42,300 nucleotides of DNA from NCBI GenBank assembly GCA_947581815.1, contig CANPVX010000004.1, positions 1-42,300 of the forward strand. Reading direction: 5' to 3'. Position 1 is the stretch's first letter. Each line of letters starts with the position of its first letter. Positions 26,283 through 35,965 of this stretch are shown one piece after another. The notes beneath the pieces are model-generated. The model was not told where the DNA came from, did no database searches, and saw nothing but the letters and a program-made list of their open reading frames with translations. This DNA comes from Candidatus Indicimonas acetifermentans (GTDB lineage Bacteria > Gemmatimonadota > Gemmatimonadetes > Palauibacterales > KS3-K002). The translations under genes and the position numbers were made by a program.

Positions 26283-26876
26283 TCATTCGTCGAGAGCGCC
26301 GCCGGCGGCAAGAATGCTTCGTACTCGGGCCAGATCGATTCCCCGGATGCGGGCCGGCGGCCAGCGTCCCGCTTTTGCCTCGCCGAGAACGCGCTCCAGC
26401 TCTTGGGACGCCCGCCGGGCCGCGGGAGCCTCGATCCAGCAGCGCTTCACGGCTTCGTCGAACTCTTCACGGTCGAGAACTTCGAGGTGGCCATCACTTC
26501 CTAGCCAGAGATCGAGGCACAAGTCGTGAAGCTCCCAGGTTGAGGCTTCCAGTCGGGCTGGCGCGATGAAGTTTGTGTAGTACCCGGTGAAGGTCCCGTC
26601 GTTCAGATGAAATAATCCCAAATCGTACCACTCGCCCGGAAGTACGAACCAGACTATGGGCGCGCCCTGCTCCAGAACGGTGCGTTCGCCGACGCGCACT
26701 GGGACGTCAGAGGGGTAATCATCAGCGAGCGTGATCTTGAGGTCGGGCTCATCGACTACGAGCTCTTGAACATAGACCTGGAGCCGGCCGGGCGGGCGCA
26801 GGTAATGGATCTCGATGAGTCCGCCCGCCAGGTCGGCGGCGGGTTCATGCTCGCGATTGCGCTCGGATCGATTCAC
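26283..26876 (-). CDS. DUF402 domain protein
   Basis: VWFVLPGEWYDLGLFHLNDGTFTGYYTNFIAPARLEASTWELHDLCLDLWL; ATGA overlap with the fadJ-like stop. Confidence 0.8.
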   Translation of the reverse strand: MNRSERNREHEPAADLAGGLIEIHYLRPPGRLQVYVQELVVDEPDLKITLADDYPSDVPVRVGERTVLEQGAPIVWFVLPGEWYDLGLFHLNDGTFTGYYTNFIAPARLEASTWELHDLCLDLWLGSDGHLEVLDREEFDEAVKRCWIEAPAARRASQELERVLGEAKAGRWPPARIRGIDLARVRSILAAGGALDE

Positions 26877-29047
26877 TTCTGCGGCGAGAAGAAGGCCGAA
26901 CGCTGGAGCAAGCCCGGGGCGGGCTCGAAGCGCGGGCCGTACCGTTCGGCGAGTTGTCGCAGGCGCCGGGTGATTTTGTCCAGGCCGAGCGAGTCGGCGT
27001 ATCTGAGGAGACCGCCGAGGAAAGGCGGAAAGCCGGCGCCCATGATCATCGCGACGTCTATATCTTCGGGGCCGGCTACGACCTGATCGTCGAGGGTGCG
27101 AGCTGCCTCGTTGATCATTCCGAAGATCATGCGTGTCTGGGCGACGTCCTTAGCTGGGGCGAGCGGGGGGCGCGGGGGCGCCGAACCGGAAGCGGCTTGG
27201 CGCAAGACGGCGCTGATCTCTTCGTTCAAGCCGCTGCGACGCCCGTCCTCGTAGACATAGAAGCCGCGCCCGCCTTTCTTGCCCGTGACGCCGGTCGCCA
27301 GGATTTTCGCCATCACGGGAGCGGGCTTGAACCGCTCGCCCAGATCGACCTCCAACGTTTGGCTGACCATGGCGATCACATCGAGGCCGATTTCGTCGAG
27401 TAGGCGCAGGGGGCCCATCGGCATGCCGAAGGCTTTCATGACTTCATCGATGCTCCGGACTTCCATGCCTTCCTGGAGCAGGTGCCCGGCCTCGGTGAGG
27501 TACGCTGCTAGGATGCGGTTGACCACGAAACCCGGCGAGTCGTGGACGATGATGGGCGTCTTCCCGAGGTGGAGGGCGAGCTCGAAGGCTGTGGCGAGAG
27601 TCGCGTCGGACGTCTGTTTGCCACGGACGATCTCGACCAGGGGCATCACGTGCGGTGGATTGAAGAAGTGGATTCCGCAGACGCGATCGGGGTGCTCGAG
27701 GTCGCTTTGAAGTTTGGAGATCGAGAGGGCGGACGTGTTGCTCGCGATGAGGGACGTAGATGGCATCTCGGCCTCCAGCGCAGCGAAGACCTCACGCTTG
27801 ACATCCATCCGCTCGATGGCTGCTTCGACCACGGCGTCGATCGAGCTGAAGCTATCGTACTTCGTGGCTCCTTTCAGACACTGCTTGCGCTCCTCGAGCG
27901 TCTCCGGGCTCCAACCCGCCCGCTCACCCGCCTTATCCAGGAGCTCCCTCGCGCGATGGATGCCGGCGCGCACACGCTCCTCGTCGATGTCGACGACCAG
28001 AACGGGTAGCGCCTGATAGGCGAACAGCTCGGCGATCCCCGCACCCATGACGCCCGCACCGATGACGGCGGCGCGCTCGATCGCGCGTGGCTCGGCGCTG
28101 GGCCGCCGCTTGCGCGCACCCTCCGTGAGCAGAAAGACGTTGATGAGGTTGCGGGACTCCGGCGTCACGGCGAGCTGTCCGAACGCGCTCGCCTCCTCTG
28201 CGTACGCCCGCGCGGGTGATTGCCCGACTCCTCTCACGGTGACTTTGACCGCCTTGGGCAGAGCCGGGTAGTGGCCCTTCGTACGAGCATAGACCGATTT
28301 GAGCGAGATGCGCCGTACCAGCCAACGCGAGGGGGCGGACTCTTCGAGCAGCCGGGCCCAAAACGAGCGCTTCCGGCGTGAAAGCGGCTTCGCCCCGCGG
28401 GCGAGGTCGGCGGCGAGGGAGTCCACCTCCGAATCGAAGCGGTCGGCGGGGAGAACGGCGTCCACGAGGCCCATTTTCAGGGCCGGCTGCACCCGGATCT
28501 GCTTGCCGGCGAGGATCAGCTCGAGGGCGCGCCGCAGACCGATGAGACGTGGAAGCCGCACGGTGCCTCCTAGGCCGGGGAGGATGCCCAGACGCGTCTC
28601 GGGAAGCCCGAGGCGGGTTTTGGAGTTGTTGCTGGCGACGCGGTAATCACAGGCCAGCGCGAGCTCCAACCCGCCGCCAAGACAGGAGCCGTCGATCGCC
28701 GCGAGCGTGGGGAACGGCAGTCTCTCCAGTCGCCCGAAGATGTCCTGTCCCAGGCTGGAGATGCGGGTCGCGGATTCGGCATCGGAGAGCTCGGCCAGCT
28801 CGTTTATGTCGGCGCCGGCGATGAAATTGTCTTGCTTCGCGCTCCTCACGACGAGCGCCTGCACGGCGTTTGCCGCGTGCGCCGCCTCGAGTTCGCCGAG
28901 TGTGGCGTCGAGGCTGCGCATAGTCGCGGAGGTGAGCAGGTTTACCTTGGAGTCTGGGCGGTCGAAGATCAGCGACGCGACGTCATCGCGAACGACGAGG
29001 CGGAGTCCCTGCTCCGCCTCGTCACCAGCCGCGCTCGCCCCTGTCAT
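26873..29047 (-). CDS. fadJ: Fatty-acid oxidation complex alpha subunit (enoyl-CoA hydratase / 3-hydroxyacyl-CoA dehydrogenase)
   Basis: Hydratase: AAIDGSCLGGGLELALACDYR; dehydrogenase: AAVIGAGVMGAGIAELFA, GIHFFNPPHVMPLVEIVRG. Confidence 0.93.
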   Translation of the reverse strand: MTGASAAGDEAEQGLRLVVRDDVASLIFDRPDSKVNLLTSATMRSLDATLGELEAAHAANAVQALVVRSAKQDNFIAGADINELAELSDAESATRISSLGQDIFGRLERLPFPTLAAIDGSCLGGGLELALACDYRVASNNSKTRLGLPETRLGILPGLGGTVRLPRLIGLRRALELILAGKQIRVQPALKMGLVDAVLPADRFDSEVDSLAADLARGAKPLSRRKRSFWARLLEESAPSRWLVRRISLKSVYARTKGHYPALPKAVKVTVRGVGQSPARAYAEEASAFGQLAVTPESRNLINVFLLTEGARKRRPSAEPRAIERAAVIGAGVMGAGIAELFAYQALPVLVVDIDEERVRAGIHRARELLDKAGERAGWSPETLEERKQCLKGATKYDSFSSIDAVVEAAIERMDVKREVFAALEAEMPSTSLIASNTSALSISKLQSDLEHPDRVCGIHFFNPPHVMPLVEIVRGKQTSDATLATAFELALHLGKTPIIVHDSPGFVVNRILAAYLTEAGHLLQEGMEVRSIDEVMKAFGMPMGPLRLLDEIGLDVIAMVSQTLEVDLGERFKPAPVMAKILATGVTGKKGGRGFYVYEDGRRSGLNEEISAVLRQAASGSAPPRPPLAPAKDVAQTRMIFGMINEAARTLDDQVVAGPEDIDVAMIMGAGFPPFLGGLLRYADSLGLDKITRRLRQLAERYGPRFEPAPGLLQRSAFFSPQK

Positions 29048-29053
29048 GCTGGG

Positions 29054-29812
29054 CTAGAAGACCAAGCGGGATTCTGCGTTGGACTTGTCTATGGTGATCG
29101 TGTCGGTCGTGCCGCCCGTCACGTCGATGGGCACGTTCCAATAGAGCTCCTCGAAGGGGAGCTCCGCGCGAGTGTGAATCCACCAGCGACCCTTAGGGAC
29201 CGCGAACTGGGCGGCGCCGCCGCCGTCAGTGGTGTCCCAGATCTCCTCTCGACCGCTGGCCTCGAGCAGGCTGTCGATGACCTCGCCGAATCCTTCGAAT
29301 ACGACATCTTCCCAGGTCGTGAGCACGGCGTTGAACGAGTCGGCGCGAGCCGTGTACTGACCCTGCAGCTCCGTGAACTGCTCGAAGTAACGATCCTTGT
29401 CACGGCGCAGGCGCCGCTCCTGACCATCGAGGTTGTCGAACCTGCCGTATGCCGCGAAGTACTCGTTGCTCGACTGGTTCATCCGCTCCATGCGTTCGGA
29501 GAGGCTTCTGAGCTCCGAGTACGTATTGTTCCACGCCGCCTCCGCATCGCGCCATCGATCTTGAGCGACGGCAATGGAGTCCCTGATCTCCAATAGGTCG
29601 GCCGGAGGCTCGGGTTCGGAGCGCTCTGCGGCGGCGATCATATCCGCGAAGACGGCGTCACGGTCGTAAGGCAAGAGCCTCACGGTCAGCTGGGCGTGCG
29701 CCACGGCATCGCCGTCGCCGCTAGAGACAGCGAGCACAGTCACCTGGGAGGTGCGGTTGCAGGCGCCTAGAGTAGTCGCCGCAACGAGGCCAAGGACCCA
29801 ACGCTTGTTCAT
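29054..29812 (-). CDS. Lipoprotein of unknown function with coiled-coil-like middle
   Basis: MNKRWVLGLVAATTLGACNRTSQ lipobox. Confidence 0.78.
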   Translation of the reverse strand: MNKRWVLGLVAATTLGACNRTSQVTVLAVSSGDGDAVAHAQLTVRLLPYDRDAVFADMIAAAERSEPEPPADLLEIRDSIAVAQDRWRDAEAAWNNTYSELRSLSERMERMNQSSNEYFAAYGRFDNLDGQERRLRRDKDRYFEQFTELQGQYTARADSFNAVLTTWEDVVFEGFGEVIDSLLEASGREEIWDTTDGGGAAQFAVPKGRWWIHTRAELPFEELYWNVPIDVTGGTTDTITIDKSNAESRLVF

Positions 29813-29870
29813 TGAGCTCTCCGGACGTAAGGTTGTGCTGCCATTTGAACCGCAATAACGTAGAAGAGAT

Positions 29871-30443
29871 GTGGGAACTTTTCAAGCGCCGTCAATTCGC
29901 CGGGGCGTAATCCTACTTGCCTGCGCGCTGCTCGCTGGGTGCGGCTACGGCCGCATCCAGGAACTGGACGACAGGGCTCAGGCGGCTCGCTCTGACATAG
30001 AGGTCCAGCTGCAACGCACGGTCGACCTCGTCCCGAACCTGATCGAGATCGTACAGACCTACGTGGCGCTGGATGCGGTCCTGATACAGGCGCTCGCAGA
30101 TGGCCGGGCGCGGTTGGCGAGCGCGGTTCGGTCGGACGATCTGCGCCGCATGGAGGAGGGTGCTGCTGACCTATCGGGCGCCATCCGCCGCCTGCTAGCG
30201 GCCGCGGAACGCAATTCCGCCCTGCACTCGGATCCGGTCTTCCAGCTGATTCAGGCACAGCTGGACGAAACCGAGAACGAGATCGACGCGGCTTGCCGCG
30301 ACTACAATGTGGCCGTCGAGGAGTACAACGCCTATATCAACGGCTTTCCTCAGTCAGTGACGGCCAAAGTCATCGGCGCCCAACGCCGCGAGTCCTTCAG
30401 GGTGACGATGCCGAGCAACGCCAGCTCGGCGGAGGGTGGCTAG
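29871..30443 (+). CDS. LemA family lipoprotein
   Basis: ILLACALLAGCGYGRIQELDDRAQAARSDIEVQLQRTVDLVPNLIEIVQTY...YNVAVEEYNAYINGFP. Confidence 0.9.
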   Translation: MGTFQAPSIRRGVILLACALLAGCGYGRIQELDDRAQAARSDIEVQLQRTVDLVPNLIEIVQTYVALDAVLIQALADGRARLASAVRSDDLRRMEEGAADLSGAIRRLLAAAERNSALHSDPVFQLIQAQLDETENEIDAACRDYNVAVEEYNAYINGFPQSVTAKVIGAQRRESFRVTMPSNASSAEGG

Positions 30444-30452
30444 CGCGTCCTA

Positions 30453-30695
30453 TTAGGAGAACAGACGTTTCAGCAGCTCCAATCCAAGCAGGACAATCAG
30501 CGGCGAGAAGTCGATCCCGCTCGATACGGGCAGAAGCTTGCGTACCGGCTCGAGCACCGGGTCGGTCAGGCGTCTCAACAGCTCGACGACGGGGTGCGTC
30601 GAGTAAGGCGAGACGAACCAGGACAGCACGGCGCGCAGGAGGATCAACCCCTCGTAGAGAGTGATGAGTGCTACAAGTGTACGTGCAATTCCCAC
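30453..30695 (-). CDS. YggT family membrane protein
   Basis: VALITLYEGLILLRAVLSWF...LRRLTDPVLEPVRKLLP...IDFSPLIVLLGLELL. Confidence 0.9.
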   Translation of the reverse strand: MGIARTLVALITLYEGLILLRAVLSWFVSPYSTHPVVELLRRLTDPVLEPVRKLLPVSSGIDFSPLIVLLGLELLKRLFS

Positions 30696-30791
30696 AGGGC
30701 TCTTCGTCCCATCAGCATGGTGGAGGTTTTGCGCTCGGCTACACTACGGCGCTCGGGAAGGATGGGTTTCAGGGGGCCTCGAACTGGGCAC

Positions 30792-30814
30792 AAAAAAAAA
30801 CGGGCTTGAACCCG
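30792..30814 (-). terminator. Rho-independent terminator downstream of the M23 peptidase gene
   Basis: Minus strand CGGGT-TCAA-GCCCG followed by nine T. Confidence 0.75.
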
Positions 30815-30844
30815 CCGACGACTGGTATCCGAGCCCCGTGAGCG

Positions 30845-31780
30845 CTACTCGACGATGACTTTCTCCAGTCTGTAGTTGGAGGGATCGACCGCGCGGCCGT
30901 TCAGTCGCACCTCGTAGTGGACGTGAGGTCCACGGGCCAGCCCGGTGCTGCCCACGGCGGCAAGCACATCACCGCGGCGCACCTCATCACCCACGCGAAC
31001 TTTCAGGCTCTTCTGGTTGTGGGCGTAGCGCGTTTTCATTCCGCCGCCGTGATTGATCTCGACCGTGTAGCCGAAGCCCGGCCTCCAACCGGCATACGTC
31101 ACTACGCCATCGGCGGTGGCCATGACGGGCGTGCCGGAGGGCGCCGAGATATCGATTCCTTCATGCGGGCGACGAACGTTGAGGAGAGGATGCCAGCGGC
31201 TGCGGCTGAAGCTGGAGCTGAGCCAGCCCCGAACCGGATCGATGGAAGGGAGATTCGTGAGCTCGTCGCGACGCGTTTCCATCGCCCGCGTCGCCTCTTC
31301 TAGACTGACGCCCAGAAGGTTGGCCTGCCGAAGCAGGCGGTTGAGGTCCGTCGATGCGTCGAAGACTTCTTCGCTCAGGGCCGGGTTGATGCCGAAGAGC
31401 GGCTGGCTCTCCAACGAGCTGCTGCCCGGGCCACCGATACCCACCTGTCGCACCTCGCTGTCGATATCGGGAATCCCTGCCAGAAGCCTGTAGCGCCGAT
31501 CGCGCTCCGACATCGCAGCCAGCGATTGTGTGAGTTGGTCGACCGTCTGCTCCATCTCATCTAGGCTGGCAACCAGCTCGACGTTCTCGGCCTTGAGAAG
31601 TTCGGCTTTAACAAGATCTCCCAGTTTCAGCAGTAGGGCGCCTGACGCGAGAACGATAAACAGCAAAACAGCGGCGACGCTGCCCGCGACGTAGCGCAGG
31701 GCACGTTGAGTAACGTGCAGCGACCGCGCAGGCTGCGACGGATCGCTGATGACCAGAAATGTTAAACGATCTCGTTTCAT
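30845..31780 (-). CDS. M23 family metallopeptidase, membrane-anchored
   Basis: MKRDRLTFLVISDPSQPARSLHVTQRALRYVAGSVAAVLLFIV...RRPHEGIDISAPSGTPVMATADGVV...GPHVHYEVRLNG. Confidence 0.92.
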   Translation of the reverse strand: MKRDRLTFLVISDPSQPARSLHVTQRALRYVAGSVAAVLLFIVLASGALLLKLGDLVKAELLKAENVELVASLDEMEQTVDQLTQSLAAMSERDRRYRLLAGIPDIDSEVRQVGIGGPGSSSLESQPLFGINPALSEEVFDASTDLNRLLRQANLLGVSLEEATRAMETRRDELTNLPSIDPVRGWLSSSFSRSRWHPLLNVRRPHEGIDISAPSGTPVMATADGVVTYAGWRPGFGYTVEINHGGGMKTRYAHNQKSLKVRVGDEVRRGDVLAAVGSTGLARGPHVHYEVRLNGRAVDPSNYRLEKVIVE

Positions 31781-32252
31781 CTCGCCCGATTCGCGAGTTA
31801 GACCCGGGCGCCATTCGCTAGTAGGAGCGAAGTAGCTTCCCAAAGGGCGCCTGTGTGCGCGCCAAAACGATAAAACGGCAAGGTACTTTAGAGAGGGCGG
31901 CACACGATAATGTCGTAAGCCCGGGAGGTCAAGGCCTCTAGCCCGTACCGAGGCGCGAATTGAACGGTGCAAGCTCTGTTCCGATGGGGGGGTATATCGC
32001 ATAACTCTTTGAACGGTCTTGGCTTGTAGCTACCGGGGGGGACCCGGAAATCGCCCGGCAAGGGTGCAATTTTTATCGGCCGGCGAAAGGTTTTCCCTCC
32101 AAAATCCGACCCGCCGGACACCTGCGCCACACCGGACTTGCGGGTAGTGTTCGGGTACCCCTCCAAACGCGAAGTTGCAGGCTGCAGACCCACGCCTGAG
32201 CGGCTAGCCCCAGGACAACTTAAACGTGTGTACTGTATGGTATTTGCGGCCA

Positions 32253-33491
32253 TCATTGGCGGCGGGTCACCAGAGAATCTGCGACGATACGCGCGCCGGT
32301 CCCGGGAAAATCGAGGGCGCTCAGCGAGTCGATGAGCGCGGCTCCGCGGTGGTCCGGGTCGGCCGCGACGATACCCGGCGGCACCTGAAAGGCGGAGCGC
32401 AGCACCGCGGCGGTGACACGACCTTCCCTGTCCAGCGTCACGCAGGCGATCGCACCGATGTTCGAGGGCTCGCTGAGGTTGAAGGGGCCGTAAGTCAGCG
32501 TGTTCCCGAGAGAGTAAAGGACGAGCGCGTCGCCGACCCATTCTACGGCGCGCAGAACGTGCGGGCCGTGTCCCACGACGAGGGAAGCGCCGGCCTCTAC
32601 CGCGGCGTGGGCGAAGGCGACGGAGTTGCCTCGATCCTCCCCGAACATCTGCTCCGCCTCGTTAGGCGTTCTCTGAGCGTCTCCACCTTCCGCACCCATG
32701 TGCATCGTCACGACAACTCGCGGCGAGTGGCGGGCGGCCCGCGCAACGTGCCTTCGCACCGCTGCCAGATCCCGCGGGTCGGGCCCGGCGACGAAGGGGC
32801 TGAAGCCGAGGATGGCCACGGTATCGCCAGCGGGGGAAGGGACAAGCGTCGCCAGCGTGTCCGTCCCCGTGACGTGGACGCCCGCCTGGCGCAGGTGGTC
32901 GATGGTGGCGCCGTAGCCGGCGATCCCCGCATCGAGGGCGTGATTGTTGGCTACGTTGCCGACCACGCTGGCGGGCTCCGCGAAGCGTCTGAGCGCGGCA
33001 GCCGTGCTCACGGGCTGGCGGAAGGCGTAGCAGCGGGTCGAGCCGGGGCGGCATTTCGCCGGCGCGGGCCCGGCGCCGATCGCGCCTTCGATGTTGAGCA
33101 ATACTATGTCCGAATCATCGACCAGGGGGCGCAGCGGGGAAAGAAGCTCGTTAGGGTCGGGGAATGGGACCACGTAGTAACCGACGCGTTGGCTGGCTCG
33201 CCCCGCCCACAAAGTGTCCAGGTTGTTCCCGATGAGGACGTCGCCGCCGGCGCAGATGCGCAGGTCAGGCGGCGGCTCAACCGAGATCGCGAGACTATCG
33301 ACTGCGAGCTGCGAGTCTGCAGGCGCGGGCTCCTCCTCAGGGGGGGGGGCCGGTTCGCCGGGCTGCGGCTCGACCGGCGGCGTCTCTGGCTTCGCGGGCT
33401 CCGGGGCCTCGGGGGCCTCGCTGACCGCCCCGCCACAGCCTGTCAAAAGCAGGAGCAGCGTGGTGACGACGGCGGCGGCGGAGATCCTCAC
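32253..33491 (-). CDS. CapA family protein (poly-gamma-glutamate capsule-like metallophosphoesterase fold), lipoprotein
   Basis: GTG start; ISAAAVVTTLLLLLTGCGG lipobox; ICAGGDVLIGN, LLNIEGAIG, VANNHALDAG, VVTMHMGAE, VGHGPHVLR. Confidence 0.9.
   Translation of the reverse strand: MRISAAAVVTTLLLLLTGCGGAVSEAPEAPEPAKPETPPVEPQPGEPAPPPEEEPAPADSQLAVDSLAISVEPPPDLRICAGGDVLIGNNLDTLWAGRASQRVGYYVVPFPDPNELLSPLRPLVDDSDIVLLNIEGAIGAGPAPAKCRPGSTRCYAFRQPVSTAAALRRFAEPASVVGNVANNHALDAGIAGYGATIDHLRQAGVHVTGTDTLATLVPSPAGDTVAILGFSPFVAGPDPRDLAAVRRHVARAARHSPRVVVTMHMGAEGGDAQRTPNEAEQMFGEDRGNSVAFAHAAVEAGASLVVGHGPHVLRAVEWVGDALVLYSLGNTLTYGPFNLSEPSNIGAIACVTLDREGRVTAAVLRSAFQVPPGIVAADPDHRGAALIDSLSALDFPGTGARIVADSLVTRRQ
33340..33349 (+). 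repeat. G10 homopolymer in the CapA-like gene (C10 on the coding strand)
   Basis: cctcag ggggggggg ccgg; encodes PAPPPEEE linker. Confidence 0.95.
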
Positions 33492-33504
33492 TCGGCAGAA
33501 CGGC

Positions 33505-35007
33505 TTACCTGCTGTCCGCCTTCGGGAACAGAACGGCCTCACAGTGAACGGTATTGGCCGCCAGGTCCAACTCGCGGTAGGCGTCGAGGGAGCTGGGCTC
33601 TCGGTCACACCCGAGAGCCTGCCAAAGCGCCGCACATTTCTCGGGCATGAAGGGGCTGAGGAGGATGGCGAGCCGCGCGAGCGTCCGGGCGAGGCCAGCC
33701 AGTACGCGATCGAGGTCCGCGCTCAGCGAATCATCCTTGGCGAGCTTCCAGGGCGCCTGCTCCTCGATGAAGACGTTCGCGGCGCTCGCCAGCTCCATGG
33801 CGGCCGCGGCGCCCTCACGGAGCAGGTAACGGTCCATGGCGCTTCGATAAGCAGCCAGAGTCTCCAGGGCTTTCTTATCGAGTGAGGTCTGGGCGCCGCT
33901 GGGAACGACGCCGGCGCGGTACTTGGTGATCATGGCCAGCGCGCGGTTGGCCAAGTTCCCCAGGTCGTTGGCGAGGTCGGCGTTGTACCGTTCGTCGAAG
34001 CGCTTCCAGCTGAAATCGCCATCGCCCGTCCAGGGTATCTCGCGCAACAGGAAGTAGCGGAGCGCATCGGGCCCGTGGCGCTCCTCGGCGGTCTCGAGTG
34101 TGACCGGCGCGTCGCTGGATTTGGACAGCTTGCGGCCTTCCCAGTTGACGTAGCCATGGGCCCAAACCGTGGTCGGAAGCTCGACGCCAGCGGCCATGAG
34201 CATGGCCGGCCACATGATGCAGTGGAAGCGGGTGATCCCCTTTCCGATGACGTGGAGCTCCGCCGGCCACCAGTCCCGGTACCCATCGGCCGGGAAACCG
34301 GTGCCCGACAGGTAGTTGATCACGGCATCGTACCAGACGTAGACGACGTGCTCGGTATCGCCGGGGAAGGGGATCCCCCAGCCGCGCTGGTGCCGCGACA
34401 TGGATACGTCCTGTAGGCCTTCTTTGAGGACGTTGAGGATCTCGTTGCGGCGGATATCCGGCTGCACGAATTCCGGGTGATCGTCGAGCAGTTTCAGCAG
34501 AGAATCGTTGAAGGCGGAGAGTTTGAAGAAGTAGTTGTCTTCCTTGGTCCAGGTGATCTCGCGGTGCGGGTGCTCAGGGCAGCGGCCGTTGGCGAGGTCT
34601 TTCTCCTGTTTGAACTCTTCGCAGCGCTCGCAGTAGTACCCTTCGTAAGTCCCTCTATATATGTAGCCCGCCTTGCGGGTCCGCTCGATCATCTCCGTAA
34701 CGGCTCGGGTGTGGCGAGGCTCGGTCGTGCGGATGAAATCATCGTTGCTGATGTGGAGCCGGTCCCAGTGGTCTGAGAAGATGCCGGCGATGCGATCGAC
34801 CCACGCGGTCGGGGTCAGGCCCGCCTCCTCGGCGGGCTGAAGGATCGTCTGGGAGTTTTCATCCATACCGATGGCGAATCGCACATCATCGCCGCAGAGG
34901 CGCCGGTAGCGGGCGATCGCGTCGGCACCGATCTTCTCGAGGGCGTGGCCCAGGTGCGGGTCGCCGTTTGAGTAGTCTATAGCTGTGGTGATATAGAAGC
35001 GGGGCAA
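33505..35007 (-). CDS. metG: Methionyl-tRNA synthetase
   Basis: MPRFYITTAIDYSNGDPHLGHALEKIGADAIARY...; GRKLSKSSDAP (KMSKS-type motif), YYCERCEEF zinc knuckle. Confidence 0.97.
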   Translation of the reverse strand: MPRFYITTAIDYSNGDPHLGHALEKIGADAIARYRRLCGDDVRFAIGMDENSQTILQPAEEAGLTPTAWVDRIAGIFSDHWDRLHISNDDFIRTTEPRHTRAVTEMIERTRKAGYIYRGTYEGYYCERCEEFKQEKDLANGRCPEHPHREITWTKEDNYFFKLSAFNDSLLKLLDDHPEFVQPDIRRNEILNVLKEGLQDVSMSRHQRGWGIPFPGDTEHVVYVWYDAVINYLSGTGFPADGYRDWWPAELHVIGKGITRFHCIMWPAMLMAAGVELPTTVWAHGYVNWEGRKLSKSSDAPVTLETAEERHGPDALRYFLLREIPWTGDGDFSWKRFDERYNADLANDLGNLANRALAMITKYRAGVVPSGAQTSLDKKALETLAAYRSAMDRYLLREGAAAAMELASAANVFIEEQAPWKLAKDDSLSADLDRVLAGLARTLARLAILLSPFMPEKCAALWQALGCDREPSSLDAYRELDLAANTVHCEAVLFPKADSR

Positions 35008-35017
35008 CTACAGGACC

Positions 35018-35965
35018 TCATGTCTTGTTGTCGCGGGCCTCTGCGATCTCGCGTTTGAGCTCTTCAAGCGGCACCGTCCTGAGCGCCCCCGACTCCGCAC
35101 GAAGCGTCACTCTCTCGGCGAAGATGTTGATCGATTCCACTATTTCGGTGCCCAGCGACGTCGGGAGCTGCCGGTTCACTTTCGGGAATCGCTTTCTGGT
35201 CTGCACGTAGAAGTCGTGCTCGTAGCGAAGCGAGCACATCAACCGGCCGCACGCTCCGGAGATCTGAGAGGGGTTCAGCGAGAGGTTCTGGTCTTTCGCC
35301 AGCTGCAGCGTCACCGGTTTGAGCTCCGGAAGCCAGTTGGAAGAGCAGAGCTCCCGGCCGCAGCGCCCGATTCCGTCCAAGCGTTTCGCTTCGTCGCGCA
35401 CGCCGATCTGTTTCAGCTCGATGCGCGTGCGGTACCTCTTGGCCAGGCTGCGGACCAGCACTCTGAAGTCCACCCGCTTGTCGGCAGTGAAGTAGATGAT
35501 GAGCTTGTTGCGATCCCACTGCCACTCGGTGTCGCTGATCTTCATCTTGAGGTTGTGCTCTGTGACCATCTCGCGCACTTGGCGGCGGATGTCATCTTCC
35601 TCGTCACGGAGCTTGATCCCGCGCTCGACATCGATGGGGGCCGCGCGGCGCAGCACACGCGCCGTGGGAAGGTTGGCTTCGTTGCATCCGTCGCAGGCGG
35701 CGCACTTCTTCTTGGCGAGCTCGCCGAGGGAGGTCACGATGCCGAGGTCTTGGCCGCGATCGGCCTCGACCACCACGTACTCGAGGCGATGCAGCGGCGG
35801 AGTGGTATAAGATGTGAAGAACTCCCGACGCTTGCCTTTGAAACGCACCTCGGTGATCTGGGGGTCGGAACCTCGGCGTGCTGCCGGCTGCGGAGCAGAC
35901 GGCGGCGCCGGTGCGACGCCGGTCTCCAGCGGAGGCGCTTCGGTGGCCGCGGCTCTCTCGCTCAC
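35018..35965 (-). CDS. ricT: PSP1 domain / RicT (YaaT)-like protein
   Basis: GTG start overlapping the accA stop; CGRELCSSNWLPELKPVTLQLAKDQNLSLNPSQISGACGRLMCSLRYEHDFY. Confidence 0.9.
   Translation of the reverse strand: MSERAAATEAPPLETGVAPAPPSAPQPAARRGSDPQITEVRFKGKRREFFTSYTTPPLHRLEYVVVEADRGQDLGIVTSLGELAKKKCAACDGCNEANLPTARVLRRAAPIDVERGIKLRDEEDDIRRQVREMVTEHNLKMKISDTEWQWDRNKLIIYFTADKRVDFRVLVRSLAKRYRTRIELKQIGVRDEAKRLDGIGRCGRELCSSNWLPELKPVTLQLAKDQNLSLNPSQISGACGRLMCSLRYEHDFYVQTRKRFPKVNRQLPTSLGTEIVESINIFAERVTLRAESGALRTVPLEELKREIAEARDNKT

Noticed and set aside
31781-32002. In-frame N-terminal extension of the M23 peptidase (MRYTPPSEQSLHRS...)
   Set aside because: Sequence looks like untranslated leader; MKRDRLTFLVISDP at 31780 is followed by a proper TM anchor and matches family architecture.
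32226-33650. 474-aa plus-strand ORF
   Set aside because: Shadow of the CapA-like gene; low-complexity Arg/Gly-rich translation without domain signatures.
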